Shown here: positions 1-5,809 of the stretch, one piece after another
Layout: each line of letters starts with the position of its first letter
Position numbering within the stretch: position 1 is the stretch's first letter
Assembly: GCA_002352185.1 (NCBI GenBank)
Contig: DEHY01000178.1
Coordinates: 18,701 to 26,935, forward strand
Source of the DNA: Competibacteraceae bacterium UBA2788
Lineage (GTDB): Bacteria > Pseudomonadota > Gammaproteobacteria > Competibacterales > Competibacteraceae
Direction of reading: 5' to 3'
DNA: 8,235 nucleotides
Program-made: the position numbers and the translations under genes
The notes under the pieces: generated by a model
Told to the model about the DNA's origin: nothing
The model's database searches: none
The model's input: the letters and a program-made list of their open reading frames with translations, nothing else

Positions 1-2
1 GG

Positions 3-137
3 TTAATAGATTGAGTTTTTCTCATTTTTCTGCACAAACATCTCCACAGTGATCTCTCCAGCGCTTTGGAATTTGAACACGACCGGAAACCGATCTCCCT
101 CCACCAAGGGTTGCTTAAGGTCGGTAAAGTGGATGTA
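3..137 (-). pseudogene. C-terminal remnant of a PCu(A)C-family copper chaperone
   Basis: An open frame of about 44 codons ends at a TAA (positions 5-3). It reads ...HFTDLKQPLVEGDRFPVVF..., then KFQSAGEITVEM. This matches the last strands of the periplasmic PCu(A)C (formerly DUF461) copper chaperone fold, where 'LKQPL..GD..P..L.F..AG...VE' is characteristic. The family is usually about 150 residues and delivers Cu(I) to cytochrome oxidase. Here everything upstream is missing: the frame meets a TAG inside the 135-159 palindrome, and no ATG, GTG or TTG lies between that stop and the homologous part. The final copper-ligand motif HxM, which normally sits just before 'LKQPL', appears as Y-I-H at the junction, so the recognisable homology starts at about position 128. 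The signal peptide and the other metal ligands are absent. I infer a truncated, non-functional leftover cut at or beside the palindrome. Confidence 0.72.
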
Positions 138-159
138 GGGTGGGCATTGCCCACCCTAC
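135..159. repeat. Perfect 25-bp palindrome (REP/MITE-like dispersed repeat)
   Basis: The arms are GTAGGGTGGGC (135-145) and GCCCACCCTAC (149-159), separated by ATT. They form a perfect 11-bp stem with a 3-nt loop. Palindromes of this 'GTAGGGTGGGC' type are, to my recollection, scattered in intergenic DNA of many bacteria. Copy number in this genome cannot be judged from one window. There is no T-run on either side, so it is not a textbook Rho-independent terminator, although it could stabilise the 3' end of the transcript from the gene at 1332-229. It abuts the broken copper-chaperone remnant. Confidence 0.75.
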
Positions 160-224
160 TTGGCTGCTTGGCTATCCCGTCCGGTGGGGAAGTCAGGCTG
201 AAATCCGGTGGATCCTACTTGGCT
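155..224. repeat. 11-bp direct repeat flanking a short GC-rich stretch
   Basis: CCTACTTGGCT occurs at 155-165 and again at 214-224, with the first copy overlapping the right arm of the palindrome. The stretch between also carries TCCGGTGG twice (about 180-187 and 204-211). No open frame with recognisable coding character lies between 160 and 228. The repeats could be a local duplication or a footprint of past insertion/excision. Eleven bases is short enough that a chance or simple duplication origin is possible. Confidence 0.4.
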
Positions 225-228
225 ACTA

Positions 229-1332
229 CTACTTTTTTAGTTTCAAAAAGTGATACGCCCAACGATCTGAAGAATGAAGTGGTTGATGTAGAAAGTGATT
301 TATTTTATTTCGTAAAGTACCACGTTTTCCGTCAAACAAAAGGGATATAGGTTTTGACATAACTTTCAGCAAAGGAATCATTGAAATTAGATTATCAGGG
401 CTGATTGCTAAATGAATCTTGATATTTCTTAGTTTGTCTGAAACTACTTCAATTATGTTTTCTTTTTTCTTAAAAAAATCTGTAGTATTTTCGAACTGCA
501 TAAAAGCTGACTCTATAAATGAAACAAAATTATCTCTATGCCGTACTCTAAATTCATTTATTTGTTCCGAATCCAATCTTCCATAAGTAATCTCAGAGAT
601 ACAGGTTTTCAAGACATCCGCTATGATCTCAACCTGCTGACTCTCTTGTTTCTTACGCACATCTTCTAATCCGTGAATAGCCCTGTAAATTCCTCTAAAC
701 TCAAAATATTGCGAGTGAACTCCAGCAGACCCCTCCGACGCCATTACATGCTTATTGTTTAATAAATCGTAGACCATAACAAACGGCAGCAATGCGTTAG
801 GTTCTGTAGTATTTGCAATATTCTTTAGGTGATCTGGAATAAAATTTACGTCTTTTTTTAGATCTTTATATCTTTGAGGTAAGTTATCATTATGAATCTC
901 AGCAAGTAACCTATCTTTGATATCCGGATGCCTATTAATTAGATCCTTTGCAATTTTAGGAGAATGATCGTGCTTATAGTCGTTTGGAACTGAAAACGCT
1001 TTTTGAGATAATGATGGAGAAGATATCAAACCACGATCAAAATCAGTTGTTATTCTTAATTCAGGCAAGTACAGTCTATCTCTTTCATCTCTGTTAAAAA
1101 ATGTTTTAAAGCCTAATGGGACAATAATATCTTCCTCAATGTATCTAATAAACTCAGCAGGTGTTAACGAGGTATTTCTAATGTCTTTATTCTCGCAGGA
1201 TTTTTCTATAAAATAACCAGATGGCCCGTATATCACTAATTTCTTATAAAAAAGCAATAAAGGCCCGATTAGAGAATACCCACGATCTCCATAAGTATTT
1301 GGATCGAAGTACGCAATTTCACTATTTATCAT
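229..1332 (-). CDS. Hypothetical protein, 367 aa, AT-rich accessory gene
   Basis: I do not recognise this gene. The chosen start (MINSEIAYFD...) is preceded by AAAGGA with 9 nt spacing. A longer reading from 1554 would run through the GC-rich end of the neighbouring gene in another frame and is rejected. The protein looks soluble: no signal peptide and no clear membrane span. It is rich in Lys, Asn and Ile. Residues about 57-90 (LTPAEFIRYIEEDII, then LGF.TFFNRDERDR) and 253-280 (SEQINEFRVRHRDNFVSFI) look helical and charged. The 'I.EFR.RHR.NF..FI' stretch faintly recalls a pattern I associate with DUF6236-like proteins, but this is weak. Base composition is strikingly AT-rich and codon choice favours A/T third positions, unlike all genes to its right, which suggests recent horizontal transfer. 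It lies 40 bp after the upstream gene and directly behind an attC-like site, as an integron cassette gene would. A defence or other niche role is only a guess. Confidence 0.8.
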   Translation of the reverse strand: MINSEIAYFDPNTYGDRGYSLIGPLLLFYKKLVIYGPSGYFIEKSCENKDIRNTSLTPAEFIRYIEEDIIVPLGFKTFFNRDERDRLYLPELRITTDFDRGLISSPSLSQKAFSVPNDYKHDHSPKIAKDLINRHPDIKDRLLAEIHNDNLPQRYKDLKKDVNFIPDHLKNIANTTEPNALLPFVMVYDLLNNKHVMASEGSAGVHSQYFEFRGIYRAIHGLEDVRKKQESQQVEIIADVLKTCISEITYGRLDSEQINEFRVRHRDNFVSFIESAFMQFENTTDFFKKKENIIEVVSDKLRNIKIHLAISPDNLISMIPLLKVMSKPISLLFDGKRGTLRNKINHFLHQPLHSSDRWAYHFLKLKK

Positions 1333-1341
1333 GTATTGGTT

Positions 1342-1347
1342 TCCTTT
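1342..1347 (-). promoter_or_regulatory. Ribosome binding site deciding the 1332 start
   Basis: The minus strand reads AAAGGA, followed 9 nt later by the ATG at 1332. It is the only good Shine-Dalgarno match near the possible starts of the AT-rich gene. It coincides with the switch from GC-rich to AT-rich composition, so it fixes the start of the 367-aa protein. Confidence 0.7.
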
Positions 1348-1353
1348 GTATGA

Positions 1354-1429
1354 AGCTAACGTTGTATATAGTTCAGCAGGCTGGGAAAAGCGCAGCTTTT
1401 GACCGGTCCGCTGGAACGCCCCGTTGGGC
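1354..1429 (-). other. attC-like (integron cassette recombination) site, candidate
   Basis: Read on the minus strand, this 76-bp stretch has the layout of an attC site. GCCCAAC (1429-1423) fits the R'' core RYYYAAC. A 5-nt spacer follows, then GTTCCAGC as L''. An imperfect hairpin comes next, centred on AAAAGC-TGC-GCTTTT (1400-1386). GCTGAAC serves as L', and GTTAGCT (1360-1354) stands where R' (GTTRRRY) belongs. L'' pairs with L' except for one extra C, reproducing the unpaired extrahelical base that marks attC hairpins. The stop codon of the upstream gene lies inside L', which is common in cassettes, and the next gene starts 21 bp after the site. Two points weigh against: R' deviates at one of seven positions, and the spacer between L' and R' is 10 nt rather than the usual 5-6. 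No integrase gene or second attC is visible. The site is plausible but unproven. Confidence 0.42.
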
Positions 1430-1882
1430 GTTGCCGTATAAGAAAACCGGGATTTGAAGGGCAGCCTCATACTCGCTGCGCGAGAAGAAGGGCCAGACCG
1501 ATTCATCGCCGTCACGCCACTGACGGCGGCGCCAAAACCTCCCAAACCAGCCAAATGTTACGAGGGATAGCAACACGATGGGCAACTGCGCAATGCCTGT
1601 CATTTGTGGGTAGCGATAGGGTTGGTCCGAATGCAGAAACAGCACTATGCGCGCCACCCAGACGCGCCCTGCTTTCGTAAGTGCCCAGCGGCCAACCAGC
1701 TTATGCTCTGTGCAGTCATCGTAGAGTGGCCACAGGCCATAAAAGTAAATGTCGTGCAAAGCGGCCTCCTTGCTGCGAACGGGCTCATTTTCAAATTGCT
1801 CGTTGGTAATGCAGCCGGACGCGAGCCTGCGTGCCAATGTAGCGAGGTGCTTTCGTGCGCTTTGGTCGACCGTGCGGTTCAT
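1373..1882 (-). CDS. Conserved-looking hypothetical protein, 169 aa, one membrane segment
   Basis: The function is unknown. Start MNRTVDQSAR... was chosen because it follows the ptsI stop by 46 bp; reading further upstream would overlap ptsI. No strong Shine-Dalgarno is seen, so the start is tentative. Residues 1-30 look like a charged helix (ARKHLATLARRLASGCITNEQF), and 40-95 hold aromatic-rich text including DIYFYGLWPLYDD and GRWALTKAGRVWVARIVLFL. Residues about 97-114 (IAQLPIVLLSLVTFGWFG) form one hydrophobic segment followed at once by RFWRRRQWR, which suggests a membrane-anchored protein with its C-terminal side in the cytoplasm. 'WPFFSRSEYEAALQIPVFLYG' ends the ordinary-looking part near residue 150. 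The last ~19 residues (NAQRGVPADRSKAALFPAC) are encoded by the attC-like hairpin and may not belong to the original protein. GC-rich composition matches the pts cluster. Confidence 0.72.
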   Translation of the reverse strand: MNRTVDQSARKHLATLARRLASGCITNEQFENEPVRSKEAALHDIYFYGLWPLYDDCTEHKLVGRWALTKAGRVWVARIVLFLHSDQPYRYPQMTGIAQLPIVLLSLVTFGWFGRFWRRRQWRDGDESVWPFFSRSEYEAALQIPVFLYGNAQRGVPADRSKAALFPAC

Positions 1883-1896
1883 AGTAACGCTTAAGT

Positions 1897-1913
1897 GTGT
1901 CTTCTGCAGACAC
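1897..1913 (-). terminator. Small hairpin behind ptsI, weak terminator candidate
   Basis: GTGTCT and AGACAC form a 6-bp stem with a 5-nt loop in the 46-bp gap between the ptsI stop and the next start. There is no U-run after it on the minus strand, so intrinsic termination is unlikely. It may mark the end of the operon or be accidental. Confidence 0.2.
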
Positions 1914-1928
1914 CCTGGATGCGCACGT

Positions 1929-3686
1929 TCAATTCTGAGCAATCGTTTTAAGCGTTTCGGCGTATTGTTCGGCATCCGTGGTGCGTAACAGGCGCCGGGC
2001 AATTTTGCTCAATGCGCCGACATCGCTGCCCTGGATCGCACGCTTGACTTCAAGCAGGTTGCTGGGGTGCATACTGAACTCGGTTAGTCCCAACCCCAGC
2101 AACAGCCGCGTATAGCGGGGATCGCCGGCCATTTCCCCGCACAAGCTGACCGGGATGCCGGCCTTGTGACCGGCGCGGATGGTGTTGCGGATCAACGTCA
2201 GCACTCCCGGGTGCAACGGGTCATAGAGGTAGTTGACCTCGTCGTCCACCCGGTCAATCGCCAAGGAGTATTGGATCAGGTCATTGGTGCCGATGGACAG
2301 AAAATCCAGATAGCGGGCGAACTGATCCGCGCACACCGCCGCCGCCGGTATCTCAATCATGCCGCCGACCGGCAAGCGCTCATCAAACGCCAGTCCCCGG
2401 TCACGTAACTCCTGCTTGGTCTCGGCCACCAGCCGCAACACCTGAAACACTTCCTGAATGGCCGAAAGCATCGGGATCATCATGCGCACCGGGCCATGCG
2501 CCGACGCCCGCAGGATGGCGCGCAATTGCGGACGAAACATGCTCAAATCCTTCAGGCACATCCGAATCGCCCGCAATCCCAATGCCGGATTGGTGCTGAC
2601 CGGCCCGCCGCGCCCACCATCAACCTGCTTATCGGCGCCGAGATCAGAGGTGCGAATGGTGATCGGGCTGCCCTCCAGAGTCTTGATGACGTGCAGATAG
2701 GACGCCAGATGCTCCTCTTCATCCGGCGGCTCAGATCGGTTCATGAACAGGAATTCAGTTCGGTACAGGCCAATGCCGTCGGCGACCACTTCCCGCACCG
2801 CCGCCGCATCTTCGGGTAATTCGATATTGGCATAAAGACCAATCGTCACCCCATCGCCGGTAATCGCCGGTTTACCCTTGAGCTTATCCAGCTCGCGCTG
2901 CTGGCGGCGCTCCTGCTGCTGCTTATGGCGGTAGTAGCGCAGAATGCGCTCGTCCAACCCAGCCAGGATCACTCCCTGGCGACCATCCACAATCACCGGC
3001 TCATCATTACCCAGATAGGCGCGAGCATTGCGGGCGCCCACCACCGCCGGAATGCCCAGGCTGCGCGCCAGAATCGCCGTGTGCGACAGCGGGCCGCCAT
3101 ATTCGGTGACAAAGGCCAATACCCCCTGATGCTGCATCAGGACGGTGTCGGCTGGGGTCAGATCATCAGCCACGATAATCCGCCCCTCCAGCCGGTTGGC
3201 GATCAGCTCAGCATAATCCGGGTCGTTCAGATAGGCTGGATCATCGGTCGCCAGAATGCGCTGCACCCGCCGCACCACATGATCCACGTCGTCCTTGCGG
3301 GTGCGCAGGTAGGGGTCATCCATCTCCTCAAACACCCGCACCAGAAAATCCCGCTGGATCTTCAACGCCCATTCGGCGTTGCACTTGTGGACCCGGATCA
3401 GATCGACGGGCGCCTCCGCCAGGGTGGCGTCTTCCAGCATGAGCAAGTGGGCGTTAATAAAGGCGGTGGCATCCTCGGCAGATGCCGTGGTAGGAACCCG
3501 CTCACGGATTTCGCGCAACTGGCGCCGGGCCTGGGTCAGGCCGTTCAGAAACCGTCCAACCTCATCCTCAATAATGCTATCGGGGATCGTGTATTCCGTG
3601 ATTTCCGGCTGGTTGCGCTGCAGGAGATACGTCCTGCCGATGGCGTATCCCCGCGAAACCCCGATGCCATGCAGCGAAAACGGCAT
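1929..3686 (-). CDS. ptsI: Phosphoenolpyruvate-protein phosphotransferase (PTS Enzyme I)
   Basis: Cytoplasmic first enzyme of the PTS relay: it autophosphorylates from PEP and passes the phosphate to the HPr-type protein encoded just upstream. At 585 residues it is the length of classic EI and lacks the N-terminal GAF domain of EI-Ntr (PtsP). The N-terminal domain (about 1-230) contains the swivelling phosphohistidine motif GGPLSHTAILARS with His202. The C-terminal PEP-binding barrel shows GIGLYRTEFLF (Arg309), TIRTSDLGADK (Arg345), GGMIEIPAA (Glu445), SIGTNDLIQY (465-473) and the catalytic Cys516 in LCGEMAGDP. All expected catalytic residues are present. The start is supported by AGAGGA 7 nt upstream, overlapping the stop of the HPr gene, so the two are probably translated together. 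Automated names may say ptsP; the domain layout fits ptsI. No sugar-specific EIIB/C lies nearby, so its output is regulatory. Confidence 0.96.
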   Translation of the reverse strand: MPFSLHGIGVSRGYAIGRTYLLQRNQPEITEYTIPDSIIEDEVGRFLNGLTQARRQLREIRERVPTTASAEDATAFINAHLLMLEDATLAEAPVDLIRVHKCNAEWALKIQRDFLVRVFEEMDDPYLRTRKDDVDHVVRRVQRILATDDPAYLNDPDYAELIANRLEGRIIVADDLTPADTVLMQHQGVLAFVTEYGGPLSHTAILARSLGIPAVVGARNARAYLGNDEPVIVDGRQGVILAGLDERILRYYRHKQQQERRQQRELDKLKGKPAITGDGVTIGLYANIELPEDAAAVREVVADGIGLYRTEFLFMNRSEPPDEEEHLASYLHVIKTLEGSPITIRTSDLGADKQVDGGRGGPVSTNPALGLRAIRMCLKDLSMFRPQLRAILRASAHGPVRMMIPMLSAIQEVFQVLRLVAETKQELRDRGLAFDERLPVGGMIEIPAAAVCADQFARYLDFLSIGTNDLIQYSLAIDRVDDEVNYLYDPLHPGVLTLIRNTIRAGHKAGIPVSLCGEMAGDPRYTRLLLGLGLTEFSMHPSNLLEVKRAIQGSDVGALSKIARRLLRTTDAEQYAETLKTIAQN

Positions 3687-3698
3687 GCAAAAATCCTC

Positions 3699-3968
3699 TT
3701 ATTCGTCCTCGTCGAAGCGGCGGCGGACCAATTCTTCAAGATGATCGAGCGCCTGCTCCGCTTCGGGACCGCTGGCTTGCAGTTCCAACTGGGTGCCACG
3801 GGCTGCCGCCAGCATCATCACTCCCATGATGCTTTTGCCGTTGACTTCACGCCCGCCGCGCAGCAACCGAATCTCGGCCTCGAATCCAGCCGCCAAGGTC
3901 ACAAACTTGGCGGCGGCGCGGGCGTGCAATCCCAGCTTGTTGATAATCATGATGTCCCGTTTCAGCAC
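3699..3968 (-). CDS. ptsH: HPr/NPr phosphocarrier protein
   Basis: Small phosphocarrier that accepts phosphate from EI on a histidine and hands it to PtsN. Starting at GTG 3968 the protein has 89 residues, the usual family length. The active-site His is His15 (NKLGLHARAAAKF) and the HprK target serine is Ser46 (VNGKSIMGVMMLAA), matching classic HPr numbering. This GTG has a good Shine-Dalgarno (GGGGA, 7 nt spacing). An in-frame ATG at 3998 would give 99 residues but has no good ribosome binding site. The 'KLGLHARAAAKF' pattern resembles the NPr (PtsO) of pseudomonads. Because an intact HprK gene is in the same cluster and Ser46 is kept, the protein can be expected to receive both His and Ser phosphorylation. 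ptsO is an equally good symbol. In betaproteobacteria an EIIA-Man gene is often found between rapZ and this gene; here none is present. Confidence 0.94.
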   Translation of the reverse strand: MLKRDIMIINKLGLHARAAAKFVTLAAGFEAEIRLLRGGREVNGKSIMGVMMLAAARGTQLELQASGPEAEQALDHLEELVRRRFDEDE

Positions 3969-3974
3969 CTTAGC

Positions 3975-3980
3975 GTCCCC
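3975..3980 (-). promoter_or_regulatory. Ribosome binding site favouring the GTG start of HPr
   Basis: GGGGAC on the minus strand lies just ahead of the GTG at 3968 (spacing 6-7 nt). The competing ATG at 3998 is preceded only by AGCAAGCCGCGCTGCC, with no clear Shine-Dalgarno. Confidence 0.5.
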
Positions 3981-4016
3981 ATGATCACCGGTCGCCATGG
4001 CAGCGCGGCTTGCTAT

Positions 4017-4874
4017 TCATTGTAGTTCTCGATGGCGAACCATGACATGGTCACGAATCGCACCGAAATGATGCGCCAGGGCAGCAGCGACAAACACCGA
4101 ACGATGCTGACCGCCGGTACACCCGATGGCGACGGTCAGATAGCTGCGGTCGCTGACCTCAAACCGTGACAGCCAGGTCTCCAGGAACCGGCGCAGGTCA
4201 GCGACCATTTCCATTACTTCCGGCTGACGGGCGAGAAATTCGATCACCGGCGGATCGAGTCCGGTCAGGGGTCGCAACTGGGGTTCCCAATGCGGATTGG
4301 GCAGGCAGCGCACGTCAAAGACAAAATCAGCATCCGTCGGCATCCCGTTTTTGAAGCCGAAGGATTCAAACAGCAGCGACATCGCCTCGCGCGGCGTATC
4401 GTGAATGCGGGCGCGAATCAGTTCGCGTAACTGATAGATGTTGGTGCCGCCCGTATCGATGATCAAATCAGCGCACGCAACAATCGGTCCCAGCAGGCGT
4501 CGTTCCTGGTCAATCGTTTCCCGCAGCGGCACACTGCCCAAATCCAGAGGATGCCGGCGGCGGGTTTCGCTGTAGCGCTTGAGCAGAATCTCGTTGCTGG
4601 CGTGCAGAAACACCACCTCGACGCTCAGATCGCTGGCGCGCAGCTCGGCCAGTGTCGCGGGAAACTGCGTCAACTCATCGATAAAATTGCGGGCGTCCAC
4701 CCCCACCGCTACCGTAGGCGGCAAAATGTCGCTGGCCGCCAGAATCTCCTGCGCCAACGGCCGAATCAGCTTGAACGGCAGGTTGTCCACGCAGTAGTAA
4801 TCCAGATCCTCCAGAGTTTGCAGGGCAATGGTTTTGCCGGAGCCGGACAGACCGCTGACAATGATTATTCGCAT
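4017..4874 (-). CDS. rapZ: RNase adaptor / nucleotide-binding protein RapZ
   Basis: 285 residues, close to the 284 of E. coli RapZ (YvcJ/YhbJ family). In E. coli it senses glucosamine-6-phosphate and guides RNase E to the sRNA GlmZ. Start ATG 4874 overlaps the end of hprK by 10 nt and has GGGAG 5 nt upstream; a longer frame reaching 4970 lies within hprK and is rejected. The N-terminal kinase-like domain shows the P-loop GLSGSGKT (8-15), VDNLP (29-33) and VDARN (59-63). The C-terminal domain shows NPHWEPQLRPLTG (193-205) and GCTGGQHRS (251-259). His195, Thr253, Gly254 and Arg258 correspond to the E. coli GlcN6P-site residues as I recall them. The C-terminus stops at RHRELQ, without the E. coli EKRKP tail, and Asp275 stands where E. 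coli has Lys270. The sRNA-binding surface is therefore not conserved, and its RNA partner, if any, is unknown. Confidence 0.95.
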   Translation of the reverse strand: MRIIIVSGLSGSGKTIALQTLEDLDYYCVDNLPFKLIRPLAQEILAASDILPPTVAVGVDARNFIDELTQFPATLAELRASDLSVEVVFLHASNEILLKRYSETRRRHPLDLGSVPLRETIDQERRLLGPIVACADLIIDTGGTNIYQLRELIRARIHDTPREAMSLLFESFGFKNGMPTDADFVFDVRCLPNPHWEPQLRPLTGLDPPVIEFLARQPEVMEMVADLRRFLETWLSRFEVSDRSYLTVAIGCTGGQHRSVFVAAALAHHFGAIRDHVMVRHRELQ

Positions 4875-5809
4875 ACGATCTCCCGCGCCATCGCCTTTTC
4901 CATCCGCGCCACCATATCCTGCTCGGCGCAATATCCGCCCAGGCGCAGGATGTGATCGCGCACCGCGCATTCCACCAGCACGGCGAGATTGCGCCCGGGC
5001 GCAATCGGCAGCGTAATCGCCGGGATCCCGACGCCAAGGATGATCCGGGTGTCTCGCAATCCTTGCAGGCGGGATTCAGCGGGCTGCGCCATCTCCTCCA
5101 GCTTGACCAGGTGAATGATCAACCGCACCCGCTTATTCCGCTTGATGGCGCTGTCGCCGAACATGCGGCGGATGTTGAGAATGCCCAGCCCCCGCACTTC
5201 CAGCAGATCGAGCAGGGTCGGCGGGCAGGCGCCTTCCAGCACATCGGGCGCTACCCGGGTCAGCGTCGGCGTATCGTCGGCGATCAGGCGATGGCCGCGG
5301 CTGATCAGTTCCAACGCCAGCTCGCTCTTGCCGATCCCGCTGCCGCCGGTGATCAGCAGACCCATGCCGAACACTTCCAGCAGTTCGCCATGCATCACGG
5401 TGGACGCTTCCAGGCCGTGCCGGTAGTTGTCGAGCCGATCCAGCACGACGGCCAGCGGAACCGGGGCGTACCAGAGTGGAATGCCGACCGCGTCGGCGCC
5501 GGCCCGCAGCGCCTCGACCAGGTCCGATTCGCCGCAGACCAGAATTGCGCCGGTGGGAAACGCCAGCAGGCAGCGATACAGTTCTTCCCGAACCACTGGC
5601 GCCAGCCGGTTTAGAAAAGCGCCCTCATCGGGACCAAGAATCTGCAAGCGGGCCGGCTGAATCCAGTTCAGCCGACCGTACAGGGGCGCGCTGGCTTCGA
5701 CCGGCGACCACAGGATGTGATCGGCGCCAGCCATACCTCCCATCCAGCGCAAATCCAGTACGGCTTTCAGGTCATGGAAGGCGGCCTGGGCATACACTGG
5801 AGGCGTCAT
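4865..5809 (-). CDS. hprK: HPr(Ser) kinase/phosphorylase HprK
   Basis: Bifunctional enzyme that phosphorylates a serine of HPr with ATP or PPi and removes it by phosphorolysis. The 314-residue protein starts at ATG 5809, which overlaps the ptsN stop as ATGA, a sign of translational coupling. The N-terminal part (1-130) is the less conserved HPrK_N domain. The catalytic part contains MHGELLEVFG with His140, the P-loop GGSGIGKS at 155-162, and Asp178-Asp179 in LIADD. The family signature LLEVRGLGILNIRRMFG lies near 203-219 and APGRNLAVLVE near 270-280. These positions coincide with those of the Lactobacillus casei enzyme, so no catalytic element is missing. A target serine is present in the HPr of the same cluster. 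In proteobacteria HprK is usually linked to this regulatory PTS rather than to classical carbon catabolite repression. Confidence 0.96.
   Translation of the reverse strand: MTPPVYAQAAFHDLKAVLDLRWMGGMAGADHILWSPVEASAPLYGRLNWIQPARLQILGPDEGAFLNRLAPVVREELYRCLLAFPTGAILVCGESDLVEALRAGADAVGIPLWYAPVPLAVVLDRLDNYRHGLEASTVMHGELLEVFGMGLLITGGSGIGKSELALELISRGHRLIADDTPTLTRVAPDVLEGACPPTLLDLLEVRGLGILNIRRMFGDSAIKRNKRVRLIIHLVKLEEMAQPAESRLQGLRDTRIILGVGIPAITLPIAPGRNLAVLVECAVRDHILRLGGYCAEQDMVARMEKAMAREIVCE
4880..4884 (-). promoter_or_regulatory. Ribosome binding site of rapZ inside hprK
   Basis: GGGAG followed 5 nt later by the rapZ ATG at 4874, all within the last codons of hprK. It selects the MRIIIVSG start, which puts the P-loop at the family's usual distance from the N-terminus. 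Confidence 0.6.

Noticed and set aside
66..350. Plus-strand 94-codon open frame across the palindrome
   Set aside because: It runs antisense through the copper-chaperone remnant, the palindrome (read as VGWALPT) and the 3' end of the AT-rich gene. It has no family resemblance or ribosome binding site.
1333..1554. Upstream extension of the AT-rich ORF to a 441-aa protein
   Set aside because: The added 74 residues lie in GC-rich DNA that encodes the 169-aa protein in another frame and includes the attC-like hairpin. The ATG at 1332 has a good Shine-Dalgarno and coincides with the composition switch.
1883..1940. Second attC-like site before the 169-aa gene
   Set aside because: ATTGAAC and GTTACTA only partly fit the core consensus, the 6-bp stem between them does not extend to L boxes, and there is no extrahelical-base pattern. 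The left part also overlaps the ptsI stop codon.
2925..4025. Long plus-strand open frame of 366 codons
   Set aside because: It lies antisense to ptsI and the HPr gene, both supported by full catalytic motifs. Its Gln/His/Arg-rich translation is typical of the reverse complement of a GC-rich gene.
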